Assembly (NCBI GenBank): GCA_036741355.1
Contig: DAINSK010000037.1
Location: 1-33,842, forward strand
Reading direction: 5' to 3'
DNA: 33,842 nucleotides
From: JBBRGK01 sp036741355
GTDB lineage: Bacteria > Chloroflexota > Dehalococcoidia > CAUJGQ01
Part shown: piece after piece, positions 6,295 to 14,337 of the stretch
Position numbering within the stretch: position 1 is the first letter of the stretch
Layout: every line of letters starts with the position of its first letter
The notes under the pieces: model-generated
Database searches by the model: none
The model's input: the letters and a program-made list of their open reading frames with translations, nothing else
What the model was told of the DNA's origin: nothing
Made by a program: the position numbers and the translations under genes

Positions 6295-8241
6295 ATGGTT
6301 GACCAACTGACCCGCCCGGGATCCGGCAAAGTTTCCGGCGCGTACGACGCTTCGAAAATCCAGGTCCTAGAAGGTCTCGAGGCCGTACGCAGGCGCCCGG
6401 GTATGTACATCGGCAGCACCGACTCGCGTGGTCTACACCACCTTGTCTGCGAGATAGTCGACAACAGCGTCGACGAGGCGATGGCCGGATTCGGCGATCG
6501 CATCAATGTAAAACTGCAACGCAGCGGGTGGGTGCAGGTCCAGGACTTCGGCCGCGGCATCCCCGTTGACACGCACCAGAAAACCGATCGCTCCGCACTC
6601 GAAACAGTGATGACCGTGCTGCACGCCGGTGCCAAGTTCGGAGGCGGCGGCTACAAGGTTTCCGGCGGTTTGCACGGCGTCGGCGCCTCGGTGGTGAACG
6701 CCCTCGCCTCCGAGATGTGGGTTGAGGTTCGCCGCAACGGCAAGGTGTGGCGCCAGGACTATCAGCGTGGCATACCGCAAGGCGAAGTGCGCCCGGCCGG
6801 CAAAGCCACGTATTCCGGCACAACCACCGCCTGGCTGTTCGATTCCGACGTCTTCAAGACCGCTGAGGGCGCGGTCAATTATGATTTCGATACGCTCGCA
6901 CAGCGCTTCCGCGAGATGGCCTACCTGATCAAGGGTCTGTGGATCCACCTCGAGGAAGAGGAGACTGAGCGCGAGATCAACTTCTACTTCGAGGGCGGTA
7001 TTCAGAGCTTCGTTCGGCACATCAACGCCGACCGCGACGTGGTCAACAAGACGCCGATCTACATCGAGAAGGAACGCGACGGCGTCACGGTTGAGGTCGC
7101 GATCCAGTACAACACCGGCTTCACAGAGTCCTGCTTCACGTTCGCCAATACGATCAATACCGTGGACGGCGGTACGCACCTCACGGGCTTCCGCACGGCG
7201 CTCACCCGCGCGATCAACGACTATGCCCGCAAGCAAAAGCTGCTCAAGGAGAACGAGAACGCGCTCTCCGGCGACGACGTGCGCGAAGGGATCGTCGCCG
7301 TGGTAAGCGTCAAACTGCCGGAGCCGCAGTTCGAAGGGCAGACAAAGGCCAAGCTCGGTAACGCTGAAGTCGAGGGTATCACCCGTGCGATCGTCTCAGA
7401 AGGTTTGACGCAGTTCCTCGAAGAGCACCCCGCCGAGACCAAGAAGGTCATCGAGAAATGCCTCACGTCGCAACGAGCCCGCATCGCAGCGCAGCACGCG
7501 CGCGACACCGTCATCCGCAAGGGCGCCCTCGAGGGCACGATGCTCCCGGGAAAACTGGCCGACTGTTCCGAGCGCAATCCCGAGTTCTGTGAGCTCTACC
7601 TGGTCGAGGGCGACTCGGCCGGAGGCAGCGCCAAGGGCGGTCGCGACCGCCGAACGCAGGCAATCCTGCCGCTCCGCGGCAAGATCCTCAACGTCGAGCG
7701 CGCCCGGGTAGATAAGATGCTGGCCCACGAGGAGATTCGGTCGCTGATTACGGCGATGGGCTGCGGCTTCGGCGCGGAGGTACGGATTGACAAGCTTCGA
7801 TACCATCGCGTCGTGATCATGACCGACGCCGACGTTGACGGCGCCCATATCCGTACGCTGCTGCTCACGTTCTTCTTTCGGAACATGCGCGAGGTGATCG
7901 AGTCGGGCTATCTCTACATCGCCCAGCCGCCGCTGTACAAGATCTCGCATGGCAAGCAGTCCGTTTACGTCTACAGCGACAAGGAAAAAGACGCCTACGT
8001 CGCCAAGATCAAAGACGGGCGCCAGCCGGGCATCCAGCGGTACAAGGGTCTGGGCGAGATGAACCCGGAGCAGCTCTGGGAGACAACGATGGACCCGGAG
8101 CGACGCACGATGCTTAAGGTGAACATCGAGAACGCGGCTGAGGCCGACCGCCTCTTCACGGAGCTGATGGGCGACGACGTCTCGTACCGCAAGAGCTTCA
8201 TCCAGTCACACAGCAGCCAGGTGCGCAACCTGGACGTGTAA
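6295..8241 (+). CDS. gyrB: DNA gyrase subunit B
   Basis: A 648-residue GyrB, the ATPase and TOPRIM subunit of gyrase (partner GyrA not in the window), which introduces negative supercoils. The GHKL ATPase part has Asn57 in NSVDEA, Asp84 in DFGRGIP and the GGLHGVGASVVNAL lid. The TOPRIM part has Glu438 in VEGDSAGGSAKGGRDR and the metal aspartates 511, 513 and 515 in TDADVDGAH. The C-terminus has the QRYKGLGEMNPEQLWETTMDP block. Length fits the short bacterial GyrB class without the long enterobacterial insert. The ATG at 6295 follows a GGGGAG 12 nt away, a slightly long spacing. ParE is the main alternative, but the motifs and length favour GyrB. Confidence 0.96.
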   Translation: MVDQLTRPGSGKVSGAYDASKIQVLEGLEAVRRRPGMYIGSTDSRGLHHLVCEIVDNSVDEAMAGFGDRINVKLQRSGWVQVQDFGRGIPVDTHQKTDRSALETVMTVLHAGAKFGGGGYKVSGGLHGVGASVVNALASEMWVEVRRNGKVWRQDYQRGIPQGEVRPAGKATYSGTTTAWLFDSDVFKTAEGAVNYDFDTLAQRFREMAYLIKGLWIHLEEEETEREINFYFEGGIQSFVRHINADRDVVNKTPIYIEKERDGVTVEVAIQYNTGFTESCFTFANTINTVDGGTHLTGFRTALTRAINDYARKQKLLKENENALSGDDVREGIVAVVSVKLPEPQFEGQTKAKLGNAEVEGITRAIVSEGLTQFLEEHPAETKKVIEKCLTSQRARIAAQHARDTVIRKGALEGTMLPGKLADCSERNPEFCELYLVEGDSAGGSAKGGRDRRTQAILPLRGKILNVERARVDKMLAHEEIRSLITAMGCGFGAEVRIDKLRYHRVVIMTDADVDGAHIRTLLLTFFFRNMREVIESGYLYIAQPPLYKISHGKQSVYVYSDKEKDAYVAKIKDGRQPGIQRYKGLGEMNPEQLWETTMDPERRTMLKVNIENAAEADRLFTELMGDDVSYRKSFIQSHSSQVRNLDV

Positions 8242-8271
8242 TCTCGCTTCAGGTACAGAGTCCGAATAGTG

Positions 8272-8294
8272 GCCCGGGAGTATTTATTCCGGGC
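8272..8294. terminator. Hairpin between the convergent gyrB and treZ genes
   Basis: GCCCGGGA and TTCCGGGC form an 8-bp stem with one G-U pair around an A/T-rich 7-nt loop. It lies 30 nt after the gyrB stop and 17 nt past the treZ stop, and can end both transcripts. There is no T-run. Confidence 0.45.
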
Positions 8295-8311
8295 ACTGCC
8301 GTTTGCCGTCG

Positions 8312-10342
8312 CTAGTCGCGGCCGCTGCGTCCGGACAGGATGATCGCGGAGCGAGGCGGAAGCTCGAAATTATCCAGGAACACGGTATCGGGAGGCGGCT
8401 CGGCCATATCACCCTCTTCGCCTGGTAGCTGGTAACGTGGATCGGCGGTGGAGAGGATCACTCCTAACCCCCGGCCGGGAGACCTCACCCCCGTCCCCTC
8501 TCCATGGCGATTGAGAGGGGAGCTTAAATTCACGCCTAAGTGCCGAACGCTTCCTTCAGGGAAGGCAAATTTGAATTTAGTAGCCAGGTCTGTTAACCGA
8601 ATCCGTAGCGGCGCATTGCTACGCCGGGGAAGGGGGTGAGGTCCGCGCCCAAGGTCCGCGACCAGCAATCGAAATTCGTCGCCCCACCACCGCAAAACTG
8701 CCACGACATGCTCGCCGAGCGCCACCGACTCGGTGTTGTGGCGGTCGTTATGCGACAGCACCGCATCGGTTCGCCGCAGGGTCAACAGGTCGCGGTGGAG
8801 GCGAAGGGTACCTGCGTGCGTGTCGCATTCACGCCAATCGAGCTTGGAGCTTTGGAACGCGGCCTCCGACTGCGGATCAGGGATCTGGTTGCGCAGACCC
8901 TCATCGCGAAAGGCGCTTAAGCCGGCAAATTCGGCACGCCGCCCCTCCGTCACCAGCCGCCCGAGGTCTGGACCGTGGTCGGTGAAGTAGAGGAAGGGCG
9001 TCGACGCGCTGAATTCCTGGCCCATGAACAACAGCGGCGTTTCGGGCGCGAACAGCAGCAGCGCCGTCGCGGCGCGAAAAAGGTCTGGTGCAACCAGGTG
9101 GTTCAAGCGTTCGCCGAAGGCACGATTGCCGACTTGGTCGTGATTCTGCAGGCAGAAAACGAAGGCGCTGGCTGGTTCCGAGGTGATCATCGTGCCGCGA
9201 GGCGTGCCGTGTCGCCGGGTCGGTTGACCCTGGTAAAGGAAGCCATCGCGCACGGTCCGCGCGACCTCGGCTGCGCCGCCACCGAAATCCTCGTAGTATC
9301 CCTCGTGCTCGCCGGTCAGTGTGACCTGCACGGCGTGGTGAAAATCATCTGCCCAGACGGCGTCGAGTCCGTGGCCGCCCTCTCCGGGCGGCGTCACCAG
9401 CCTGACGTCGTTGGCGTCGTTCTCGGCGATCAGCACCACGCCGCGTGGCGCCGCGACCCCTCGACAGCGAGTGGACAGCTCTCCCAGGAGGTGGACCTCG
9501 CCCCGGTCGTAGACCGTATGCGTCGCATCGAGGCGCAGACCGTCGATGTGGTACTCGCGCAGCCAGTACTCGGCGTTTTGCAGCACATACTCCCGAACCA
9601 GGCGCGAATGATCGCCGTCGTAGTTCAGCGCCTCGCCCCATGGGGTGCTGTAGCGGTCCGTGAAGTAATAGGGGCTGAACGCCCGCAGGTAGTTACCATC
9701 CGGACCCAGGTGGTTGTAGACGACGTCGAGGATTACCCCCAGCCCGCGGGCATGGGCGGCGTTCACCAACCTCCACAGCCCTTCTGGTCCACCATAAGCT
9801 CGGCTCGGGGCATAGAGCGACACCCCGTCGTAGCCCCAGTTTCGTTCACCGGGGAAGTCGGCGACCGGCATCAACTCGATCGCCGTCACACCCAGGTCGT
9901 GCAGATAGTCGAGGCGGTCGATCGTGGCTTCGAACGTTCCCTCGGCGGTAAACGTACCGGTATGAAGCTCGTAAAGCGCGAGCCCCTCCCGGGAGAGACC
10001 GGGCCAGTCCTCGTCCGTCCAGCGAAAGGCCGCGGTATCGATCACGGCCGACGGACCGTGGACGCCTCGGGGCTGAGAACGCGAACACGGGTCCGGGAAG
10101 CTGTCACCGCCGTCGAGCCGGTACGTATAGAGTGTACCCGTCGGAAAATCCGACGCCTCGGCGACGAACAGCCCTTCGACAGACGCATCACTGACCATTT
10201 CGACTCGGCGCGTACCGTCCTGGGCGTTTAGCTCGACTTCGACGCGTCTCGCCGCCGGCGCCCACACGCTGAACGTCGTGCAACCGGCGGAAATGGTTGC
10301 TCCCAGCGCCGGCAGTGGTCGATTATCAGCGACATCGGGCAT
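8312..10342 (-). CDS. treZ: Malto-oligosyltrehalose trehalohydrolase with an in-frame repeat insertion
   Basis: A 676-residue GH13 enzyme that releases trehalose from maltooligosyl-trehalose made by TreY (not in the window). An N-terminal CBM48-like domain (15-105) is followed by the barrel: WGYDGVSLYAP (169-179), DVVYNHLGPDGNY (206-218), nucleophile Asp272 in GLRLDATH, acid Glu308 in IAENDAND and Asp402 in QNHDQVGNR. The C-terminal beta domain is interrupted: between VADLG (561-565) and ILSTADPRYQLPG (629-641) lie about 63 residues encoded by a palindromic repeat, where relatives have a much shorter strand connection. The frame stays open throughout. TreZ is preferred over GlgB because of length and the ENDAND and DPRY motifs. 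The ATG at 10342 has no strong ribosome site. Confidence 0.9.
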   Translation of the reverse strand: MPDVADNRPLPALGATISAGCTTFSVWAPAARRVEVELNAQDGTRRVEMVSDASVEGLFVAEASDFPTGTLYTYRLDGGDSFPDPCSRSQPRGVHGPSAVIDTAAFRWTDEDWPGLSREGLALYELHTGTFTAEGTFEATIDRLDYLHDLGVTAIELMPVADFPGERNWGYDGVSLYAPSRAYGGPEGLWRLVNAAHARGLGVILDVVYNHLGPDGNYLRAFSPYYFTDRYSTPWGEALNYDGDHSRLVREYVLQNAEYWLREYHIDGLRLDATHTVYDRGEVHLLGELSTRCRGVAAPRGVVLIAENDANDVRLVTPPGEGGHGLDAVWADDFHHAVQVTLTGEHEGYYEDFGGGAAEVARTVRDGFLYQGQPTRRHGTPRGTMITSEPASAFVFCLQNHDQVGNRAFGERLNHLVAPDLFRAATALLLFAPETPLLFMGQEFSASTPFLYFTDHGPDLGRLVTEGRRAEFAGLSAFRDEGLRNQIPDPQSEAAFQSSKLDWRECDTHAGTLRLHRDLLTLRRTDAVLSHNDRHNTESVALGEHVVAVLRWWGDEFRLLVADLGRGPHPLPRRSNAPLRIRLTDLATKFKFAFPEGSVRHLGVNLSSPLNRHGEGTGVRSPGRGLGVILSTADPRYQLPGEEGDMAEPPPDTVFLDNFELPPRSAIILSGRSGRD
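8461..8643. repeat. Dispersed palindromic element, copy C, inside treZ
   Basis: Bases 8481-8492 (GACCTCACCCCC) and 8632-8643 are perfect 12-bp inverted ends; allowing one mismatch the match runs to 18 bp. The outer CTCCTAACCCCCGGCC (8461-8476) is the edge seen in the other copies. Inside are a CCCCTCTC/GAGAGGGG hairpin with AGCTT after it, and a perfect TAAATTCA/TGAATTTA pair (8525-8532 and 8572-8579). The whole element is read in frame without a stop on the minus strand as part of TreZ. Confidence 0.8.
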
Positions 10343-10442
10343 TTCCAGTCAATCCAACGCACGAGCACAAACGCCTCGTGACATTACCGATTCTATGGTG
10401 GCAGCCGCCGGAGGGTCTGTAACCCACTTGGGGCTACTTATT

Positions 10443-10451
10443 TGCTATAGT
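10443..10451 (+). promoter_or_regulatory. Extended -10 promoter for the secreted protein gene
   Basis: TG-C-TATAGT forms an extended -10, 56 nt before the ATG at 10508. No well-spaced -35 is seen, which an extended -10 can tolerate. Confidence 0.45.
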
Positions 10452-10507
10452 GAGACGTCGAGCGCGGTTCGTTTAGCAATCCCCGCCGCGCGTTTAAGGA
10501 GAGGTCC

Positions 10508-11227
10508 ATGCGTTGCACGTCCCGGCTGAAAAAGACGGTTCTGCGCGGCTGTGCGCCGTTGCTCGCGCTCGCCATTCTGGGAATTATATCCGGTGGTCAA
10601 CGGGCCGTTTCGGGCACTCCGGCTCTCGCCCAGGGAGCACCGTCGCTGATCAACGTCGAGTTCGGTCCATCAGAGATCTGGATCCCATCGTCAGATGCGA
10701 TCACCGCCCTGCATCAGTGTGTCAACACCAGTTTCACCTGCGTCCAACAGGTGATGCAGCAGGACGGCGCTTCCGACGACGCCGTCGCCTTCTACCGGCT
10801 CACCGCCTGGTTCCTCTCCGACATCAAGGACACGGGCACCATCCAGCTTGCCACGGTTTTCAACCCCTGGCGGGCGAACGAAAACAGCCAGCCGGCCCTC
10901 CTGGGCGGTATCCCGCCGGTTCTTCTTCCAGAGACCGCCGCTAACAGCGACAACTTCGAAATTACCGTTGAGCACACCACCGCATTCGCCGGACTGAAGG
11001 CAACCTTCCCCAACGTCATGTTCTGGGCACCCGGTCCCACGCTCGAAAGCATGGACACGCTGCCCGACGGTGGGCAGCGTTTCGTCTTCGACTACCGGCT
11101 GCTCGACGGCTGCCACGCCTGCGCGATCGTCGGCACCGCCCGCTTCGCCTTCGACTTCGCCCCCGACGGAACCACTGCAGGCAACCGTTTCCTCGGCATC
11201 GGCCCGGCACCCGCGGTGGGAAACTGA
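10508..11227 (+). CDS. Secreted protein of unknown function
   Basis: A 239-residue protein with an N-terminal signal peptide: Lys/Arg start, hydrophobic core about 17-28, likely cleavage after TPALA (about residue 41). The mature part looks globular and beta-rich, with four cysteines in two pairs (CVNTSFTCVQQ and CHACAIVGTARFAFDF), probably disulfides outside the membrane. No known domain was recognised. AAGGAG lies 6 nt before the ATG, so the start is secure. It ends 13 bp from the convergent oxidoreductase gene. Residues near IWIPSSDAI and VFDYRLLDGC look like conserved core strands, but this is only an impression. Confidence 0.75.
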   Translation: MRCTSRLKKTVLRGCAPLLALAILGIISGGQRAVSGTPALAQGAPSLINVEFGPSEIWIPSSDAITALHQCVNTSFTCVQQVMQQDGASDDAVAFYRLTAWFLSDIKDTGTIQLATVFNPWRANENSQPALLGGIPPVLLPETAANSDNFEITVEHTTAFAGLKATFPNVMFWAPGPTLESMDTLPDGGQRFVFDYRLLDGCHACAIVGTARFAFDFAPDGTTAGNRFLGIGPAPAVGN

Positions 11228-11240
11228 GGAGGCAGACCGC

Positions 11241-12290
11241 CTACTTTCCGATCGTAAACGCTGGCATCACCTCCCCGACGAACAGCTTCATCGATGAAAG
11301 CGATTGTTCGTGGGTGAGGCTGCCCCAGGCAAACGACAGCCCCATGTAGTTGCAGCCGCTGTCGGCGAAAGCTCGTTCGATCATGCCCCGCACGCGTTCC
11401 GGTGAGCCGATCAGTAGCGTTTCGCTCTCCAACAGCGCCGCGTACTGCCCGCGGCGGGCGTAGGTCGTGTCGCCGAACGCTTCCCATAGCTGGTTGAAGC
11501 TCCGGAACCAATCGCGGAAGGCGGTTGCCGCGATCGCCCGCGCCTCCTCGTCCGATCGAGCAAGAAAGATCTGGCGGTTCATGCCGACTCGCGGCCGCTT
11601 GACCTGGGGGTTGAGCCGGTTGGGGTCGTCGCGGTGCTCGGTCCAGACGCGTTCGTAGAGATCGGTGCCCTCGCGCATCGCTTTCGCGGGTCCGAGACGC
11701 ATCAGGTTCATCCCGTGTTCGGCCGCCCACGGGATACTTTCCATCGTGCTCGTCGCGTACCAGAGCGGGGGATACGGCTGCTGCTTTGGCCGCAGCACCA
11801 GCGGCACATCGTCGAACGAGTAAAACTGCCCCTTGAACGACAACCTGCTGTTCGTAAAGCCCGCCAACAGCACCGATAGCTCCTCGCGGAAGATCTCACG
11901 GGTTTGCGACGCATCGACGCCGTGGTAGCCAAGCTCATAGGGCGAAACGCCGCGCCCGACGCCCAGCTCCAGCCGGCCGCCGGACATCTGGTCGAGCATG
12001 CACAGTTCACCGAGCAAGCGCAGTGGACTATAGAGCGGCAGCAGGCAGACCAGCGGGCCGAGTCGCAGGCGCGTTGTTCGTTGTGCGACGGCGCTCAGAA
12101 ATAGCAGCGGCGACGGCGCTAGGCCCAACGGCGTGAAATGGTGCTCGGCCAGGTGGTAGCAGAAAAAGCCCGATCGGTCGGCGTATTCCAACAGTTGCAG
12201 CCGCTGCTCGTAGATCTGCTCCAATGGAGCGTCTCGGCTGTCGATCCAGTCGAATACCCCGAACTCGACGGCTGGTTCGGTCTGCTGCAT
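11241..12290 (-). CDS. LLM-class flavin-dependent oxidoreductase (luciferase-like)
   Basis: A 349-residue TIM-barrel flavoprotein of the bacterial luciferase/alkane monooxygenase superfamily. Diagnostic blocks are the YHLAEHHFTPLGLAPSP segment, TTRLRLGPLVCLLPLYSPLRLLGELCMLDQMSGGRLELGVGRG near the flavin phosphate site, LRPKQQPYPPLWYAT and a C-terminal IGSPERVRGMIERAF. It uses reduced FMN or F420; the substrate cannot be told. The ATG at 12290 has GGGAG 7 nt upstream; an earlier in-frame start at 12347 would overlap the divergent gene and lacks support. It shares a 30-bp intergenic region with the histidine phosphatase gene. Confidence 0.88.
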   Translation of the reverse strand: MQQTEPAVEFGVFDWIDSRDAPLEQIYEQRLQLLEYADRSGFFCYHLAEHHFTPLGLAPSPLLFLSAVAQRTTRLRLGPLVCLLPLYSPLRLLGELCMLDQMSGGRLELGVGRGVSPYELGYHGVDASQTREIFREELSVLLAGFTNSRLSFKGQFYSFDDVPLVLRPKQQPYPPLWYATSTMESIPWAAEHGMNLMRLGPAKAMREGTDLYERVWTEHRDDPNRLNPQVKRPRVGMNRQIFLARSDEEARAIAATAFRDWFRSFNQLWEAFGDTTYARRGQYAALLESETLLIGSPERVRGMIERAFADSGCNYMGLSFAWGSLTHEQSLSSMKLFVGEVMPAFTIGK

Positions 12291-12320
12291 ATGAATTCTC
12301 CCATGTAATAATAGGGCACC
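12291..12320. promoter_or_regulatory. Overlapping divergent promoter, 30 bp
   Basis: The whole gap between two divergent genes is 30 bp. TAATAAT (12306-12312) reads as a -10 on the plus strand, and TATTAT (12313-12308) as a -10 on the minus strand, so one AT block may serve both genes. For the plus gene, transcription would start at or within 2-3 nt of the ATG, giving a leaderless mRNA; the minus gene would have an approximately 11-nt leader containing GGGAG. Confidence 0.5.
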
Positions 12321-12956
12321 ATGCTGACGCTCACCTTTATCCGTCACGGCCAGACCGCTTGCAGCCTGGAAGACCGCTTCTGCGGCTCCATCGATATCCC
12401 GTTGAACGAGACCGGCGAGCAGATGGCCCAGGCACTCGCGGATGCGTACTCGTCCGAGCCCTGGGCCGCCCTGTACACCAGCCCGCTGTTACGCGCCCGC
12501 CAGACCATCGAACCTCTTGCGAAGCGGCTGGGGATGGAGGTGCAGGTCCTCGACGGGTTACGCGAGATCGGCTACGGGGACTGGGAAGGTCTGCAGTCGT
12601 CCGCGATCCATCAGAAGTTTCCCGCTGAGATGGCCGCGTGGGCGACGGATCCCGAACACGTGTCACCCCCGGGCGGCGAGACCGCCGCGCAGCTTTCTGC
12701 ACGTGCGATGGCGGCAGTGCAACTGATCCGCGACCTGCACGCCGACGGCCACGTCCTCGCCGTCGCCCACAAGGCGACGATCCGCGTGATCGTCTGCGCC
12801 CTGCTCGGTATCGACGTAGGACTCTACCGTATGCGCGTGGCACAGGAAGTCGGCGCCGCCACGTCATTTCAGTTCAAGGACACGGGGCCGCTCTTGCTGA
12901 CGCTGAATGACGCGTCGATGTTGCCCCCGCATCTACGCCATGTCGGGGGAACGTGA
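12321..12956 (+). CDS. Histidine phosphatase family protein (phosphoglycerate mutase-like)
   Basis: A 211-residue member of the histidine phosphatase clan. The N-terminal FIRHGQTACSLEDRF carries catalytic His9 and Arg8. The second Arg is in SPLLRARQTIEPL, the acid in LREIGYGDWEG and the second catalytic His in VAHKATIRVI. Members include cobalamin pathway alpha-ribazole phosphatase, phosphoglycerate mutase and general sugar phosphatases; neighbours do not help to choose. A ribosome site is absent, as expected if the mRNA is leaderless. The gene ends in a stop-hairpin-heptamer module. Confidence 0.88.
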   Translation: MLTLTFIRHGQTACSLEDRFCGSIDIPLNETGEQMAQALADAYSSEPWAALYTSPLLRARQTIEPLAKRLGMEVQVLDGLREIGYGDWEGLQSSAIHQKFPAEMAAWATDPEHVSPPGGETAAQLSARAMAAVQLIRDLHADGHVLAVAHKATIRVIVCALLGIDVGLYRMRVAQEVGAATSFQFKDTGPLLLTLNDASMLPPHLRHVGGT

Positions 12957-12978
12957 GCCGGCTTTGCCGGCGGGCAGT
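12957..12978 (+). terminator. Hairpin plus heptamer directly after the histidine phosphatase stop
   Basis: GCCGGC-TTT-GCCGGC (12957-12971) begins at the base after TGA and is followed by GGGCAGT (12972-12978). This is the same stop-hairpin-heptamer order found after dapB and murF-alr. There is no T-run after the stem. Confidence 0.5.
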
Positions 12979-12979
12979 C

Positions 12980-13164
12980 GGCCCCCTATCTCCCCAGCCC
13001 TCTTTCCCCCAATGCTAGGGGCAAGAGGGAGCTTAGGCCGAGTGGTGGTGGGACGATTCGGTGCAGGACGGCGTGCGGGACGCCCGACGCAGCCCGCACC
13101 GAGCACGCAGGGGTCGCCCCTTCCCCCCAGGATTGGGGTGGAAGAGGAGGGGGGATAGGGGGCC
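12980..13164. repeat. Dispersed palindromic element, copy D (full length)
   Basis: A 185-bp element with 16-bp inverted ends (12980-12995 and 13149-13164, one mismatch), starting GGCCCCCTATC and ending GATAGGGGGCC. The left half contains the same CCCTCTTTCCCCC hairpin and AGCTTA as copy A with 45 of 46 bases shared. The right half has CCCCTTCCCCCC facing GGGGTGGAAGAGG. It follows immediately after the histidine phosphatase terminator module. Confidence 0.8.
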
Positions 13165-13217
13165 GTCCGACCACTCACGGCGAATTGGTATGAGCGACAA
13201 GTTGCGGAGAATGTGAG

Positions 13218-13520
13218 ATGGCAAAGTCTATGGCTGGGGACGCGAAGAAGCCGAAGGCGTTTTCATACCACTGGGGTACCGGCGTCGTGGCAGAAGAGGC
13301 GCAGGTAGAAGGCGAGTATCACGTTCCGACGATCCAGTTGTTGAAGTACACCGAAGGCGAAGCCGCGGGCAATGTGAGCGTCCGGTTTTGCCACTACAGC
13401 CACCGCGGCGCCTTCCAACGCTCGCCGTTGTTGGTGTCCGCAGCCGAGATCGATCAGCTCCGCGAGGCGCTCCGCTCAACGCCAGAGCTACTAACGCTGC
13501 TACGGCGGCTGGTGGACTGA
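13218..13520 (+). CDS. Small conserved-looking protein, unknown function
   Basis: A 100-residue protein, probably cytoplasmic, with no signal or membrane segment. It has a compact beta-rich start (FSYHWGTGVVAEEAQVEGEYHVPTIQLLKYTEG), a middle strand VSVRFCHYSHRGAFQRSPLLV and a C-terminal helix of SAAEIDQLREALRSTPELLTLLRRLV. That pattern suggests a real folded domain, not a chance frame. GGAG lies 8 nt before the ATG at 13218; ATG 13230 is also possible. No family was recognised. It precedes the DUF488 gene on the same strand. Confidence 0.6.
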   Translation: MAKSMAGDAKKPKAFSYHWGTGVVAEEAQVEGEYHVPTIQLLKYTEGEAAGNVSVRFCHYSHRGAFQRSPLLVSAAEIDQLREALRSTPELLTLLRRLVD

Positions 13521-13525
13521 CTAGG

Positions 13526-13585
13526 ATGGGTTCCGTTTTCACCATCGGCCATAGCAACTACCTGATCGCAACCGGCTCTGTTTGA
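13526..13585 (+). pseudogene. Remnant of a DUF488 protein start (19 codons)
   Basis: The short frame begins MGSVFTIGHSN, which is the hallmark N-terminus of DUF488 proteins (FTIGHSN), and then runs into unrelated residues and a stop. A full-length DUF488 gene follows 18 nt later with the variant start TIGFTKKS. The simplest reading is a decayed or cut-off second DUF488 copy; chance similarity over eight residues cannot be ruled out. Confidence 0.35.
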
Positions 13586-13603
13586 CGTGCCCAAGGAGAG
13601 CAT

Positions 13604-14041
13604 ATGGAGATCTGCACGATCGGTTTTACCAAGAAGTCCGCCGCGCAGTTCTTCGGAGCCCTGGGAGACGCGGGCATCCAGCAACTCGTGGACATTCGTC
13701 TCAATAACGTGTCCGCGCTCGCGGGATTTACCAGAAGAGGCGATCTGCCGTTCTTTCTGCGCGAGCTGTGCGGAGCCGGCTACGTGCATGAGCCTCTGCT
13801 GGCACCGACCCAGGACCTGTTGGACGACTATAGAAAGAACGGTACCGATTGGAGCGAATATGAACGGCGATTCAACGCTCTGATGACAGAGCGCCGCGTC
13901 GAAGAAGTGATCGATCGCAACTTCTTTTCCACGCCTACCGTTTTGCTCTGCAGCGAACCGACCGCCGGCACATGTCACCGGCGGCTCGTAGTCGAGTACC
14001 TCAGCGCAAAATGGGGCCCGATAGCGGTATCGCATTTGTGA
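13604..14041 (+). CDS. DUF488 family protein
   Basis: A 145-residue, full-length DUF488 protein. Typical blocks are CTIGFTKKSAAQFFGAL, VDIRLNNVSALAGFTRRGDLPFFL, the GYVHEPLLAPTQDLLDDY segment, WSEYERRFNALM, and LLCSEPTAGTCHRRLVVEYL with the Cys and His-Arg-Arg cluster near the end. The biochemical role of the family is not established. AAGGAG lies 5 nt before the ATG at 13604. Confidence 0.88.
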   Translation: MEICTIGFTKKSAAQFFGALGDAGIQQLVDIRLNNVSALAGFTRRGDLPFFLRELCGAGYVHEPLLAPTQDLLDDYRKNGTDWSEYERRFNALMTERRVEEVIDRNFFSTPTVLLCSEPTAGTCHRRLVVEYLSAKWGPIAVSHL

Positions 14042-14138
14042 TAAGCACGGCCTTAGTGACGGCGCGGGGTGGGGGGCTCGGGACGACCGGTGTGTGCCAC
14101 TGCCGCCCGTGGACCAAGGTCGCGGGCTCATCCTACGA

Positions 14139-14295
14139 AGTCCGCCTACGCGGACTACTGCTTAGATTCCCCGCCGGCAGGTTTGGTCGGCGGGCTCCGG
14201 CCGCTCCGCCGACGGGTCCCGCAACCGGCGCAGGCCGGTTTTGTGAGATGAGCCCGCGGTTTCAACCGCCGGGCGACCGGGCGTGCTGAAACCGC
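14139..14295. repeat. Cluster of short inverted repeats before the glucosidase gene
   Basis: The 296-bp gap 14042-14337 holds no gene but a run of hairpins: AGTCCGC-CTAC-GCGGACT (14139-14156), CCCGCCG/CGGCGGG (14170-14194), AACCGGC-GCAG-GCCGGTT followed by TTT (14223-14240), and GCGGTTTCA/TGAAACCGC (14256-14264 with 14287-14295). The third could act as terminator for the DUF488 gene. The set resembles a patchwork of different palindromic repeats inserted side by side. It is not a CRISPR: units are neither identical nor evenly spaced. Confidence 0.6.
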
Positions 14296-14337
14296 TGGGC
14301 GGTTCGGCGTGCGAGCGGGCCAGGAACGAGGGGACGA

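Noticed and set aside
8975..10231. Long open frame (418 codons) on the plus strand
   Set aside because: Antisense to treZ; its residues are low-complexity and rich in Arg/Val with no recognisable motif, a known by-product of high-GC codon use.
14139..14295. Hairpin cluster as a CRISPR array
   Set aside because: Units are different in sequence and spacing, with no unique spacers and no cas genes in the window. The heptamer arrays (7-nt period) are likewise not CRISPR.
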